From: Lachnotalea glycerini
Lineage (GTDB): Bacteria; Bacillota; Clostridia; Lachnospirales; Lachnospiraceae
Direction of reading: 5' to 3'
NCBI RefSeq assembly: GCF_003201285.1
Contig: NZ_QICS01000003.1
Span: 264,651-328,650, forward strand
DNA: 64,000 nucleotides
Within the stretch, counting starts at the first letter, position 1; every line of letters begins with the position of its first letter. The notes below the pieces were generated by a model. The model had not been told where the DNA came from. It made no database searches and saw only the letters and a program-made list of their open reading frames with translations. Positions 55,101 to 63,116 of this stretch are shown one piece after another. The position numbers and the translations under genes are program-made.

Positions 55101-55667
55101 CTGCTGATTGACCGTTTTTTGCTCCGGTATACCGTGATCTTGTAATTCCAGAAAGAAATTTCCCTTGCCAAAGACATTCTCGTATTTCTGCGCCGTCTTT
55201 TTGGCCTCTTCATAAAGTCCCCTTGTAATATATCTTTGCACCTCACCTGCCAGGCAGGCACTAAGGGCAATAATTCCTTCATGAAATTCCACCAATACTT
55301 CCATATCCACCCGAGGTTTGTAGTAGAAGCCATCAATAAAACCCTTTGAGACAATTTTCATTAAATTATCATAACCTATATTATTCTCTGCCAATAAAAC
55401 CAGATGATAATAGCGATCCTCTCCTCCTACCAATTCTCGGTCAAATCTAGAGTTAGGTGCAACATATACCTCGCAGCCAAGAATTGGATTGATTCCTGCC
55501 TCCTTTGCCGCACGGTAAAAGTCAATAACGCCGAACATAACGCCGTGGTCTGTAATTGCTGCACTGGTCATTCCAAGTTCTTTTACCCGATTAACATATT
55601 CTTTAATTTTATTCGAACCATCCAACAAACTATATTCCGTATGGACATGCAAATGTGTAAAATTCAT
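52185..55667 (-). CDS. dnaE: DNA polymerase III alpha subunit (DnaE type)
   Basis: The 1160-aa replicative polymerase has an N-terminal PHP domain (HLHVHTEYSLLDGSNKIKEY), a polymerase core with the metal-binding MPDIDIDFCYERRQEV and LGLLKMDFLGLRTL, a helix-hairpin-helix region, and a C-terminal OB fold (VVIGGMITGRTIKHTKNDKM). The length is normal. Confidence 0.98.
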   Translation of the reverse strand: MNFTHLHVHTEYSLLDGSNKIKEYVNRVKELGMTSAAITDHGVMFGVIDFYRAAKEAGINPILGCEVYVAPNSRFDRELVGGEDRYYHLVLLAENNIGYDNLMKIVSKGFIDGFYYKPRVDMEVLVEFHEGIIALSACLAGEVQRYITRGLYEEAKKTAQKYENVFGKGNFFLELQDHGIPEQKTVNQQLLRMSKELNIDLVATNDVHYTYREDEKPHDILLCIQTGKKLTDENRMRYEGGQYFVKSPEEMEQLFPYAKEALENTCKIAERCHVEIEFGVTKLPKYDVPDGYTSWEYLNKLCFEGLSQRYLKINDELKERLNYELDVIHTMGYVDYFLIVWDFIKYSRDHDIIVGPGRGSAAGSIVAYCLGITNIDPIHYNLLFERFLNPERVSMPDIDIDFCYERRQEVIDHVVEQYGKDRVVQIVTFGTMAARGVIRDVGRVMDLPYAFVDSISKMIPTELGITIEKALKGNPELRKLYEENEQVKYLIDMSKRLEGLPRHTSMHAAGVVISQKPVDEYVPLSRASDGSITTQFTMTTLEELGLLKMDFLGLRTLTVIQNACKIIKNTRGIDLDMDHLDFKDKQVFDSICTGKTEGLFQLESSGMKGFMKELKPQNLEDIIAGISLYRPGPMDFIPQYIRGKKNAGSITYDCPQLEPILAPTYGCIVYQEQVMQIVRDLAGYTLGRSDLLRRAMSKKKASVMEKERQNFVYGNEAEGVKGCIANGIDEIIANKIYDNMIDFAKYAFNRSHAACYGVVAYQTAYLKHYYPVEFMAALMTSVLDNTSKVSEYILACRGMNISILPPDINEGEGDFSVSGNSIRYGLSAIKSIGRPVIDSIVTERNERGRFKDLRDFITRLSGKEVNKRTIESFIKAGALDSLGGTRRQLMMIYVQILEQISQDKKNAVVGQMTLFDMVSEEEKEQYEIKLPDVGEYDKETLLAFEKEVMGIYISGHPMEEYEDIWRKNVTAFTTDFLLDEETNMIQVDDGKTVVIGGMITGRTIKHTKNDKMMAFITIEDLVGSVEVVIFPRDYERNSSSIVVDNKVFVKGKVNAEDDRAGKVICEKIIPFESIDKEVWIKFQNKELFLADEEKLYDMIKESDGNDTIVIYIEDIKAIKRLSPSKNIKADKTIVSKLAKYFGENNVKVVEKNIENLTKMN

Positions 55668-55969
55668 GCTTTTTCTTACTCCTTTGTTATAAATAAACCT
55701 CTTCTGCCCCTTAATGTTGCCTCTTCCTCAAAACGGATTGCACAATCCGCTAAACTTATATAACTTAAGTTTAATTCATACCCCTTTTAAAATCAACACA
55801 TTTTCATATTTGTAATTTCACATCAGTGTATCTTTTTTATAAATCTGTTTCACTTCTTGCGTTTCACTTACATAGTGTTTATAATCTATTACATAAAATA
55901 TATAATAAAATATTTTGTGACTTAGAAAAAATCATGGAATATTATTATTTTAAGAATAGGAAGTGCATT

Positions 55970-57349
55970 ATGTATAAAATTGATTTTAAGAAACCGATCA
56001 AGATTCATTTTATCGGTATTGGCGGTATCAGCATGAGCGGTCTTGCAGAAATTTTACTCAATGAAAATTTTAAAATATCAGGCTCCGATTCTAAGGCATC
56101 TGATCTGACCAAGCATCTGGATAGCCTTGGAGCTATTATTTATATCGGTCAAAGAGCTTCTAATATTACAGATGATATTGATTTAGTCGTTTATACCGCT
56201 GCCATACGAGAAGATAATTTGGAATACAAAGCAGTCATTGGAAAAAATATTCCAACTCTCACAAGGGCACAGCTTCTCGGACAAATTATGAACAATTACG
56301 AAAATTCCATTGCCATATCCGGCACCCATGGCAAAACTACTACAACCTCTATGATATCTCAGATTCTATTGCAAGAGGATGCTGACCCAACCATTTCAGT
56401 AGGTGGTATCTTAAAGGCAATAAACGGAAATATCCGTGTCGGTAACTCAGAGATATTTGTCACAGAAGCTTGTGAATATACAAATAGCTTTTTAAATTTT
56501 TACCCTAAAATCAGTGTTATCCTTAATATAGAAGAAGATCACTTGGATTTTTTTAAAGACATTACAGACATTCGTGCTTCCTTTAAGAAATTTGCAAATA
56601 ATTTACCCGAGAATGGAACACTAGTAATCAATGGTGATATCGATAACTGGCAGGAAATTACCGCAGATTTAAATTGTAGTGTAATTACTTATGGTCAATC
56701 AGCTTGTAATACTTACAGTGCTGCTAATATTGAATTTGATGCTTTTGCACATCCATCCTTTGATTTAGTGAAAGAGAATGCAATTACCGAACATATAACG
56801 CTTAATGTACCGGGAATTCACAACGTTTACAATTCTCTGGCTGCCATAGCAGTAGCAGATAATCTTTTGATAGAACCAGACATGATCAAAAAAGGAATTA
56901 TGGCATATTCAGGAACAGACAGGCGGTTTGAATACAAAGGGGAAATAGGTGGTGTTACAATTATAGATGATTATGCGCATCATCCGACTGAAATTGCCGC
57001 TACCTTAAATGCCGCTAAGAACTATCCTCATAAAACTACCTGGTGTGTATTTCAACCGCATACCTATACAAGAACGAAAGCTTTTCTCGGTGATTTTGCA
57101 AAGGCTTTGTCCTTAGCTGACAAAATTGTGCTGGCAGATATTTATGCAGCACGAGAAACCGATACTTTGGGAATATCCTCTGAAACCCTGCTGAAAGAGC
57201 TTATTAAGCTGGGCTGCGACGCATATTATTTTCCCTCTTTTGACGAAATTGAAAACTTTTTATTAGAAAATTGTATGCACGGTGACCTGTTGATAACTAT
57301 GGGTGCCGGAGACATATTAAAAGTAGGGGAAAGGCTCCTAGGAAAATAG
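55970..57349 (+). CDS. murC: UDP-N-acetylmuramate--L-alanine ligase
   Basis: The 459-aa ligase adds L-alanine to UDP-MurNAc in peptidoglycan synthesis. Motifs are IHFIGIGGISMSGLAEILL, the ATP loop ISGTHGKTTTTSMI, EACEYTNSFLNF and IDDYAHHPTEIAATL. ATG 55970 is chosen because AGGAAG lies just upstream; the open frame extends 48 codons further without a site. Confidence 0.98.
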   Translation: MYKIDFKKPIKIHFIGIGGISMSGLAEILLNENFKISGSDSKASDLTKHLDSLGAIIYIGQRASNITDDIDLVVYTAAIREDNLEYKAVIGKNIPTLTRAQLLGQIMNNYENSIAISGTHGKTTTTSMISQILLQEDADPTISVGGILKAINGNIRVGNSEIFVTEACEYTNSFLNFYPKISVILNIEEDHLDFFKDITDIRASFKKFANNLPENGTLVINGDIDNWQEITADLNCSVITYGQSACNTYSAANIEFDAFAHPSFDLVKENAITEHITLNVPGIHNVYNSLAAIAVADNLLIEPDMIKKGIMAYSGTDRRFEYKGEIGGVTIIDDYAHHPTEIAATLNAAKNYPHKTTWCVFQPHTYTRTKAFLGDFAKALSLADKIVLADIYAARETDTLGISSETLLKELIKLGCDAYYFPSFDEIENFLLENCMHGDLLITMGAGDILKVGERLLGK

Positions 57350-57532
57350 TTATCCACATTATCCACATGTTTATCAACATTTTTTGTTGTTTTAACATGT
57401 GGATTCTTTTGTTAACATAATGTTATATTTATATTTCAACATTTTTTTCTTTTCATACCTAATTTTCGCTGTTTGACCATATTTTTGAAGAATTATGTAA
57501 TTTGATTATCCACATTATCCACATTATCCACA
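57350..57532 (+). promoter_or_regulatory. DnaA-box cluster
   Basis: Perfect TTATCCACA boxes stand at 57350, 57359, 57506, 57515 and 57524, with a one-mismatch TTATCAACA at 57371. The first pair and the last three are head-to-tail at a 9-base period. Between them, CCACATGTT (57364-57372) pairs with AACATGTGG (57394-57402), and the pairing is followed by T-rich DNA, probably the murC terminator. The region 57533-57659 leads into the promoter of the dnaD-like gene. Confidence 0.88.
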
Positions 57533-57579
57533 ATGTCGATTTTACTTGTATTTACAAGGGTTCACGCTAAAATTAACTG

Positions 57580-57608
57580 TTCTCATTTTGGCAAACCTAT
57601 GCTATAAT
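57580..57608 (+). promoter_or_regulatory. Promoter of the dnaD-like/dnaC-like operon
   Basis: An extended -10, TGC-TATAAT (57603-57608), has a weak -35, TTCTCA, 17 bases upstream. The gene start follows 51 bases later with GGAGGAG. The DnaA boxes lie about 50-230 bases upstream. Confidence 0.7.
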
Positions 57609-57659
57609 GAGTTCACTTATTAGGGATATACTGTGTTTTCAGTAATTGGAGGAGTCAAG

Positions 57660-58739
57660 ATGAACAGTTTAACATTACGCATTAGAAATAAATCAGGAGC
57701 TACTATGGTATCGAATGCCTTTATTGATGAATACATGTCAGAAGCTAACGGTGAATTTGTTAAGGTCTACTTGTATTTATTAAGGTGCGTCAGTCACAAT
57801 AAGCAGCTTTCTATTTCTGTCATTGCAGACAAATTCAACCACACAGAAACAGATGTCATACGTGCTTTAAAATATTGGGAAAAAATGAAGCTTTTGAAGC
57901 TTACTTATACCAATGACATCCTGACTGAAATTACTTTTGTTGATCATTCGAATACTGAGGAATCGAAGCCCGTTAATGAGGAACATGAAGTCAATGTGGT
58001 ACAAGCCTCTGTTTTTGCTGCAGCAGAAATTTCAGCTTCCAATACCCAGCCGGAAAAAGAGCGGAAACAAATTCCCGCCTATAGTGCCGATCAGATAAAA
58101 CAATTTCAGGAGAACTCGGATATTAAGCAGATTTTATTTGTAACTGAAGCTTATCTTGGCAAAACCTTAAGTGTAACCGACATTAATACATTGCTATTTT
58201 TCTATGATGAATTGCATTTTTCTCTGGATTTGATTGAATACCTGATTGAATATTGTGTTTCTAAGGGAAGCAAAAGCATGCACTATATTAAAAAGACTGC
58301 TCTGGCCTGGGCAGAAGAGGAAATTACTACAGTAAGTCAGGCAAAGGCCTCCACTAACCTGTATAATAAAAACTGTAATACTATTTTTAATGCCTTTGGA
58401 ATTAAGAACCACAGACCGGTAGAATTTGAAGTAAATTACATTAATAAATGGACCAATGAATATGCGTTTACTTTGGATATTATACATAGTGCCTGTACAA
58501 GAACCCTGAAGCAGGCACATCAGCCAAGCTTTGAATACGCTGATAAAATACTGACGGAATGGCACAATAAGGGTGTGAAACACATAAACGACATTACGTT
58601 ATTGGATCAAGAACATAAAAAAGTGAAAGCTTGTGACAAACCAAAAGAAGTAAATATTGGAAAAAATAAATTTAATAACTTTAACCAGAGAAGCTATGAT
58701 TACCAGCAGCTCGAAAAAGAACTTTTAAATATAAAATAG
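57660..58739 (+). CDS. DnaD-like replication initiation protein
   Basis: The 359-aa protein has an N-terminal winged-helix (VKVYLYLLRCVSHNKQLSIS) and a C-terminal pair of DnaB/DnaD-type helical domains (TDINTLLFFYDELHFSLDLI; IIHSACTRTLKQAHQPSFEY and LTEWHNKGV). It loads helicase together with the next gene's product. ATG 57660 has TTGGAGGAG upstream. Confidence 0.92.
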   Translation: MNSLTLRIRNKSGATMVSNAFIDEYMSEANGEFVKVYLYLLRCVSHNKQLSISVIADKFNHTETDVIRALKYWEKMKLLKLTYTNDILTEITFVDHSNTEESKPVNEEHEVNVVQASVFAAAEISASNTQPEKERKQIPAYSADQIKQFQENSDIKQILFVTEAYLGKTLSVTDINTLLFFYDELHFSLDLIEYLIEYCVSKGSKSMHYIKKTALAWAEEEITTVSQAKASTNLYNKNCNTIFNAFGIKNHRPVEFEVNYINKWTNEYAFTLDIIHSACTRTLKQAHQPSFEYADKILTEWHNKGVKHINDITLLDQEHKKVKACDKPKEVNIGKNKFNNFNQRSYDYQQLEKELLNIK

Positions 58740-58775
58740 AATAGAATTACTGTATATACCACAAGGAGGCCTTCT

Positions 58776-59756
58776 ATGGCACTAAAAAATTCACAGTATG
58801 ACGCGCTGATGCGTGAATACAATCAAACACAATTGAAGAATAAACGTCTTTGGGATTTAAAAATCAAGGAAGTCTATGCATTGAATCCTGATTTTGAGCT
58901 AATTGACAGTAAAATAGCTTCTCTTTGCGTAGAACAGGGTAAAAAACTCTTATATGGCGAAATAGCTGTTCTTGATAACTTAAAAAGCCAAATTGATAAG
59001 CTGTCTCAAAAGCGCATTGAGCTTTTAGAAAATCTTGGATTTCCTGCTGATTATTTGGCTCCGGTTTATACCTGTGCCGACTGTCAGGACACAGGCTATA
59101 TTGGTAATTTGAAATGCCACTGCTTTAAAAAAGCTGCGATTGAAATGCTTTATACTTCTTCTAATCTAAAAGAGATGTTGCAGACAGAAAATTTTAATCA
59201 TTATACATATCAATACTATTCAGAAAATTTTCAGGATCAGGCAACGGGACTAACTGCATTGTCAGCTGCCAAAAGAGCATATACACAAGCACGACATTTT
59301 ATAGATAGTTTTGACAGTGAATTTAACAATTTGTTGTTATATGGTGATACCGGTGTAGGGAAAACTTTTATCTCTAACTGTATTGCAAAGGAGCTTATGG
59401 ACACATCACATTCTGTTATATACTTTTCTGCTTTCCAGCTATTTGAGGCACTGGCTAAAAGTACCTTTGAATACAATACCAACTACGATGATGTAGTTCA
59501 ATATATATTTGATTGCGATCTTTTGATAATAGATGATTTGGGAACCGAATTAACAAATTCATTTGTTTCATCGCAATTATTTTTATGTGTAAATGAACGA
59601 ATTCTTAGAAAGCGATCCACAATAATCAGTACGAATTTATCCATTAACCGTTTGGTTGACACGTACTCAGAACGTACCTTTTCAAGAATTTCAAGCAACT
59701 ATACCATGCTTAAATTAGTCGGTGAGGATATTCGCCTAAAAAAGAAACGTATGTAG
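58776..59756 (+). CDS. DnaC/DnaI-like helicase loader ATPase
   Basis: The 326-aa protein has an N-terminal zinc-ribbon-like CADCQDTGYIGNLKCHC, Walker A LLYGDTGVGKTFISNCIA, Walker B DCDLLIIDDLGTE and sensor-type STIISTNLS. It acts with the DnaD-like protein in helicase loading; it follows after 36 bases with AAGGAGG. Confidence 0.95.
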   Translation: MALKNSQYDALMREYNQTQLKNKRLWDLKIKEVYALNPDFELIDSKIASLCVEQGKKLLYGEIAVLDNLKSQIDKLSQKRIELLENLGFPADYLAPVYTCADCQDTGYIGNLKCHCFKKAAIEMLYTSSNLKEMLQTENFNHYTYQYYSENFQDQATGLTALSAAKRAYTQARHFIDSFDSEFNNLLLYGDTGVGKTFISNCIAKELMDTSHSVIYFSAFQLFEALAKSTFEYNTNYDDVVQYIFDCDLLIIDDLGTELTNSFVSSQLFLCVNERILRKRSTIISTNLSINRLVDTYSERTFSRISSNYTMLKLVGEDIRLKKKRM

Positions 59757-59897
59757 ATGAAAATGATGAAACTCTCATTTTGTATTTTTTCATGTAATTT
59801 CTTGACTAACATAATTGTAAGTGATATAAATGTAGCTGGTAAACAAAGGTGAAAGCCTGTAAATAGGCTTTCTACGTACAACGGAGGTAAATGCTTT

Positions 59898-61091
59898 ATG
59901 TTGCAACGCGACACAAAAAATTTTGAGACTATTCCAGTAGGTTCTTTAGGAATTATACCTTTGGAAGGGTGTAAGACACTCGGTAAAAAAGTCGATGATT
60001 ATTTAATTAAGTGGAGAAACGAAAGAAAAAATGATGACCATTCCACTCTAGCTTTTTCTGGTTATCAACGAGACAGTTATATTATTGATGCTAAGGTTCC
60101 TCGTTTTGGTTCGGGCGAAGCAAAAGGCATCATCAATGAATCCGTTCGGGGAGATGATTTATATCTTTTAGTGGATGTAACAAATTATAGTCTTACTTAT
60201 TCCTTGAGTGGTCATACCAACCATATGTCTCCAGATGATCATTATCAGGATTTAAAGCGCGTCATTGCTGCAGTAGGTGGAAAAGCCCGTAGAATTACAG
60301 TGATTATGCCATTTCTATATGAAAGCCGTCAACATAAACGCAGCTCAAGAGAGTCTCTTGACTGTGCAATTGCATTACAGGAACTAGTTCATATGGGTGT
60401 AGACAACATTATTACCTTTGATGCTCATGACCCAAGAGTACAAAATGCAATTCCTTTACATGGCTTTGAAACAGTTCAGCCTGCATATCAATTTATTAAG
60501 GGACTACTTAGAAGTGAGCCAGACTTACAATTTGACAGTGAGCATTTAATGATTATCAGCCCTGATGAGGGGGGTATGAGCCGTGCTGTTTATCTCGCTA
60601 ACGTACTTGGCGTAGACATGGGTATGTTCTATAAGCGACGTGATTACTCTACCATTGTAAATGGGCGCAACCCAATTGTAGCTCATGAATTCTTAGGCGC
60701 CTCTGTAGAGGGTAAGGATGTTGTGATTATTGATGATATGATTTCCTCCGGAGAAAGTATTTTAGACGTTGCTGCACAGCTTAAAAAGAGAAAGGCACGC
60801 AAGATTTTCGCTGCCTGTACCTTCGGATTATTTACCAATGGTTTAGATAAATTTGATAAAGCTTATGAGGATGGAATTATTGACAGAGTATTAACCACAA
60901 ATCTTATCTATCAAACTCCTGAGTTATTACAAAAGCCATATTATGTAAACTGTGATTTAAGTAAATATATTGCATTACTTATCGATACACTTAATCATGA
61001 TTCTTCCATCAGTGAGCTGCTAAACCCTGTGGAACGCATTCATAATGTAATGGTAAAATATAATAAAGCTCAGGCAGATAAAAATAATTAA
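59898..61091 (+). CDS. prs: Ribose-phosphate pyrophosphokinase (long clostridial form)
   Basis: The 397-aa enzyme makes PRPP from ribose 5-phosphate and ATP. The PRPP loop is VVIIDDMISSGESI and the upstream conserved part is IITFDAHDPRVQNAIPLHGF. The protein is about 80 residues longer than the E. coli enzyme, as in many Clostridia. GGAGG precedes the start; a small hairpin, AAAGCCTGTAAATAGGCTTT, lies just upstream. Confidence 0.95.
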   Translation: MLQRDTKNFETIPVGSLGIIPLEGCKTLGKKVDDYLIKWRNERKNDDHSTLAFSGYQRDSYIIDAKVPRFGSGEAKGIINESVRGDDLYLLVDVTNYSLTYSLSGHTNHMSPDDHYQDLKRVIAAVGGKARRITVIMPFLYESRQHKRSSRESLDCAIALQELVHMGVDNIITFDAHDPRVQNAIPLHGFETVQPAYQFIKGLLRSEPDLQFDSEHLMIISPDEGGMSRAVYLANVLGVDMGMFYKRRDYSTIVNGRNPIVAHEFLGASVEGKDVVIIDDMISSGESILDVAAQLKKRKARKIFAACTFGLFTNGLDKFDKAYEDGIIDRVLTTNLIYQTPELLQKPYYVNCDLSKYIALLIDTLNHDSSISELLNPVERIHNVMVKYNKAQADKNN

Positions 61092-61098
61092 AGGATAA

Positions 61099-61548
61099 TT
61101 ATATTAAGTTAAGCTCATTCATCACTTTTCTAAGGCTCTCTTCAAAATGCTCATCATCTTCTTTGGCTCTCTTTTTTGGCCCCTTGCCATGATAGTGGGA
61201 AGAACTTCTTCTCGCTTTCTTGGCAAGATGCCGTTCAAACATCATTTGATCAATGTTTTCATTGGTATAACGTTTTCCGCTTTGATGAAGCGCGTACAGT
61301 CCTTTTCCCAGTGCCATAGCAGCAACTCCATAATCCTGTGTAACAACAATATCCTTTTTCTGACCCCTTTTTATAATCATAAAATCAACCGCATCTGCTC
61401 CCTTGCTGACCGTAACAATTTCACTATAGTCACTATTTAAAATATGACTTGTATCGCAGAATAATGTGACTGCAACCTGGTATTCCTTAGCCACCTTTTC
61501 AATAATTGCAATGACCGGGCATGCATCCGCATCTACTAATATTTTCAT
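61099..61548 (-). CDS. YaiI/YqxD family protein
   Basis: This 149-aa DUF188 protein has ILVDADACPVIAIIEKVAKE, then DFMIIKRGQKKDIVVTQDYG and SSHYHGKGPKKRAKEDD. The fold is PIN-like; the activity is uncharacterised. It overlaps the GGDEF gene by one base (TAATG), so the two are co-translated. Confidence 0.95.
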   Translation of the reverse strand: MKILVDADACPVIAIIEKVAKEYQVAVTLFCDTSHILNSDYSEIVTVSKGADAVDFMIIKRGQKKDIVVTQDYGVAAMALGKGLYALHQSGKRYTNENIDQMMFERHLAKKARRSSSHYHGKGPKKRAKEDDEHFEESLRKVMNELNLI

Positions 61549-62681
61549 TATGAATTCCTTTCCCTTTTCGACTTTTTATTTGCATACATTAAGCTGTCTA
61601 CATGATGCAGAAATTGTTCAATATCCTTAAAGTTCGAATTTAATATATCAGAGCCAAAGCTACAAGACAACTTATACCTTTTATCTGAAGCAACATTGTA
61701 CTGTTCAAACGCTTTTTCAATTCGCTCAAGCGTTACCGTAAGAATCTGTGAATCCTCACATTCCAGAACAACAATAAATTCATCTCCGCCCATGCGGACG
61801 ATGATATCTGTTTTTCGAATGACATTCTTAATAATTTGAGTGACTCCTTTAATCGCAGCATCTCCTTCTAAATGACCATAATTGTCGTTAATTCCTTTTA
61901 AACCATCAATATCACAATATATCACACCTATTTTATCAATATCTTTTTGTAGCAGCCGATTCTTTATATAAAATTCAAAGGAGCCTCTGCTCCAAACACC
62001 AGTAAGATAATCTAAATGCACCATTCTTTGCTGAAGATAGGAGTACAACACAACAAGTGCAAAGGCTGTGCTGCTCCACATCAAAAGTGTCCCATAAAAA
62101 ATACTTTGAATAATTCCACCAAGAATTGGAAAAGAGCCAAAAATCAAAAATAAAGAAAATTCGCTTTCTCCTAAATTTCTTCGATACAAAATAACAAGAA
62201 TCAAAATAAGCAGTATATAAAAATAGGTCACTGTGACATAGATAATAAAATAATTTCCACGATGATACACATTATTAGAATCGATATAATATATAAAATG
62301 ATAAATAGGGGAAAGCAAAACTAATAAAATACAAATAAACATGGGGATTTGCAAAATAATCTTAATATTTCTGCTAAAACTTTGGTTCGGAATAATCAAT
62401 TTGTATATCAGCATATATGCATGAAAGGTCAATATGACACCGGTACAAAACAAAGCTATATGCAACAGGTATGAAATTGGTATGAGCCATAATTCCATTC
62501 TTCTGTTAATGACGCAACTTGTTGTTTCAAAAATGAGCTGCAGCATAATGATTTCTACAATTTTAATATAATATCTGTTTATGGAATCATTTTTTTCCAA
62601 ACGGATATCAGCAAGCTTACGAATCGTACCTAATACTACTAGCGCTATCAGATTAATATCAATTCTCTGGAACAGTTCCAT
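61548..62681 (-). CDS. Membrane diguanylate cyclase
   Basis: The 377-aa protein has seven or so hydrophobic helices in residues 1-210 and a GGDEF domain (DYLTGVWSRGSFEFY, IVRMGGDEFIVVLE) with an RKTD product-inhibition site five residues before GGDEF. It should make c-di-GMP. ATG 62681 has AGAGGGTG upstream. Confidence 0.93.
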   Translation of the reverse strand: MELFQRIDINLIALVVLGTIRKLADIRLEKNDSINRYYIKIVEIIMLQLIFETTSCVINRRMELWLIPISYLLHIALFCTGVILTFHAYMLIYKLIIPNQSFSRNIKIILQIPMFICILLVLLSPIYHFIYYIDSNNVYHRGNYFIIYVTVTYFYILLILILVILYRRNLGESEFSLFLIFGSFPILGGIIQSIFYGTLLMWSSTAFALVVLYSYLQQRMVHLDYLTGVWSRGSFEFYIKNRLLQKDIDKIGVIYCDIDGLKGINDNYGHLEGDAAIKGVTQIIKNVIRKTDIIVRMGGDEFIVVLECEDSQILTVTLERIEKAFEQYNVASDKRYKLSCSFGSDILNSNFKDIEQFLHHVDSLMYANKKSKRERNS

Positions 62682-62708
62682 CTCTTCACCCTCTTTATAA
62701 AAGAACAT

Positions 62709-63116
62709 TCAAGTTAATTGTGTTGCTCGAATTGATAGATTAAATAATATAACAATTATCATTCTACATAGTAATGTCAATTATTATAACATAATTTATT
62801 TGCCAAAGGCTTAAATATGTGATAAAATTTTATAGTTTATGAAGAGGAGGACATAGATTTCGAAAAGTAAAATACTTTAGCGCCATGCACCTGCAAAGTA
62901 CGTAACAGAGACAGCTCTAGTTGCAGGTTAACGAGGAAAAGAGTAATCGAACATTCGGCGGATGCTCTTTCGCAGTAACAGCTGCGTATATAAGAATAAA
63001 ACTACAGGTAACTGTATCACAAATTTCTTATAACTGATTAACATATGGATTATAATGCATATCTTATTATAAAAATATGTATGAACATTGATAATTTAAT
63101 ATAAAGGAGATAAACT
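62709..63116. other. Intergenic region upstream of glmS
   Basis: It holds the divergent promoters (AT-rich, 62709-62830) and the glmS ribozyme (62880-63030). No gene is visible. Confidence 0.8.
62880..63030 (+). ncRNA. glmS ribozyme riboswitch
   Basis: The consensus core is present: cleavage would fall before G62880 in TTTA-GCGCC. P2 is CCTGCAA/TTGCAGG. Then come GTTAACGAGGA, ATCGAACATTCGGCGGATGC, a CGCAG-TAACA-GCTGCG hairpin and CTACAGGTAACTGTA. Glucosamine-6-phosphate triggers self-cleavage and mRNA decay, lowering GlmS production. Confidence 0.95.

Noticed and set aside
57364-57410. Hairpin in the DnaA-box region as an origin unwinding element
   Set aside because: It is better explained as the murC terminator, with a stem followed by T-rich DNA shortly after the stop.
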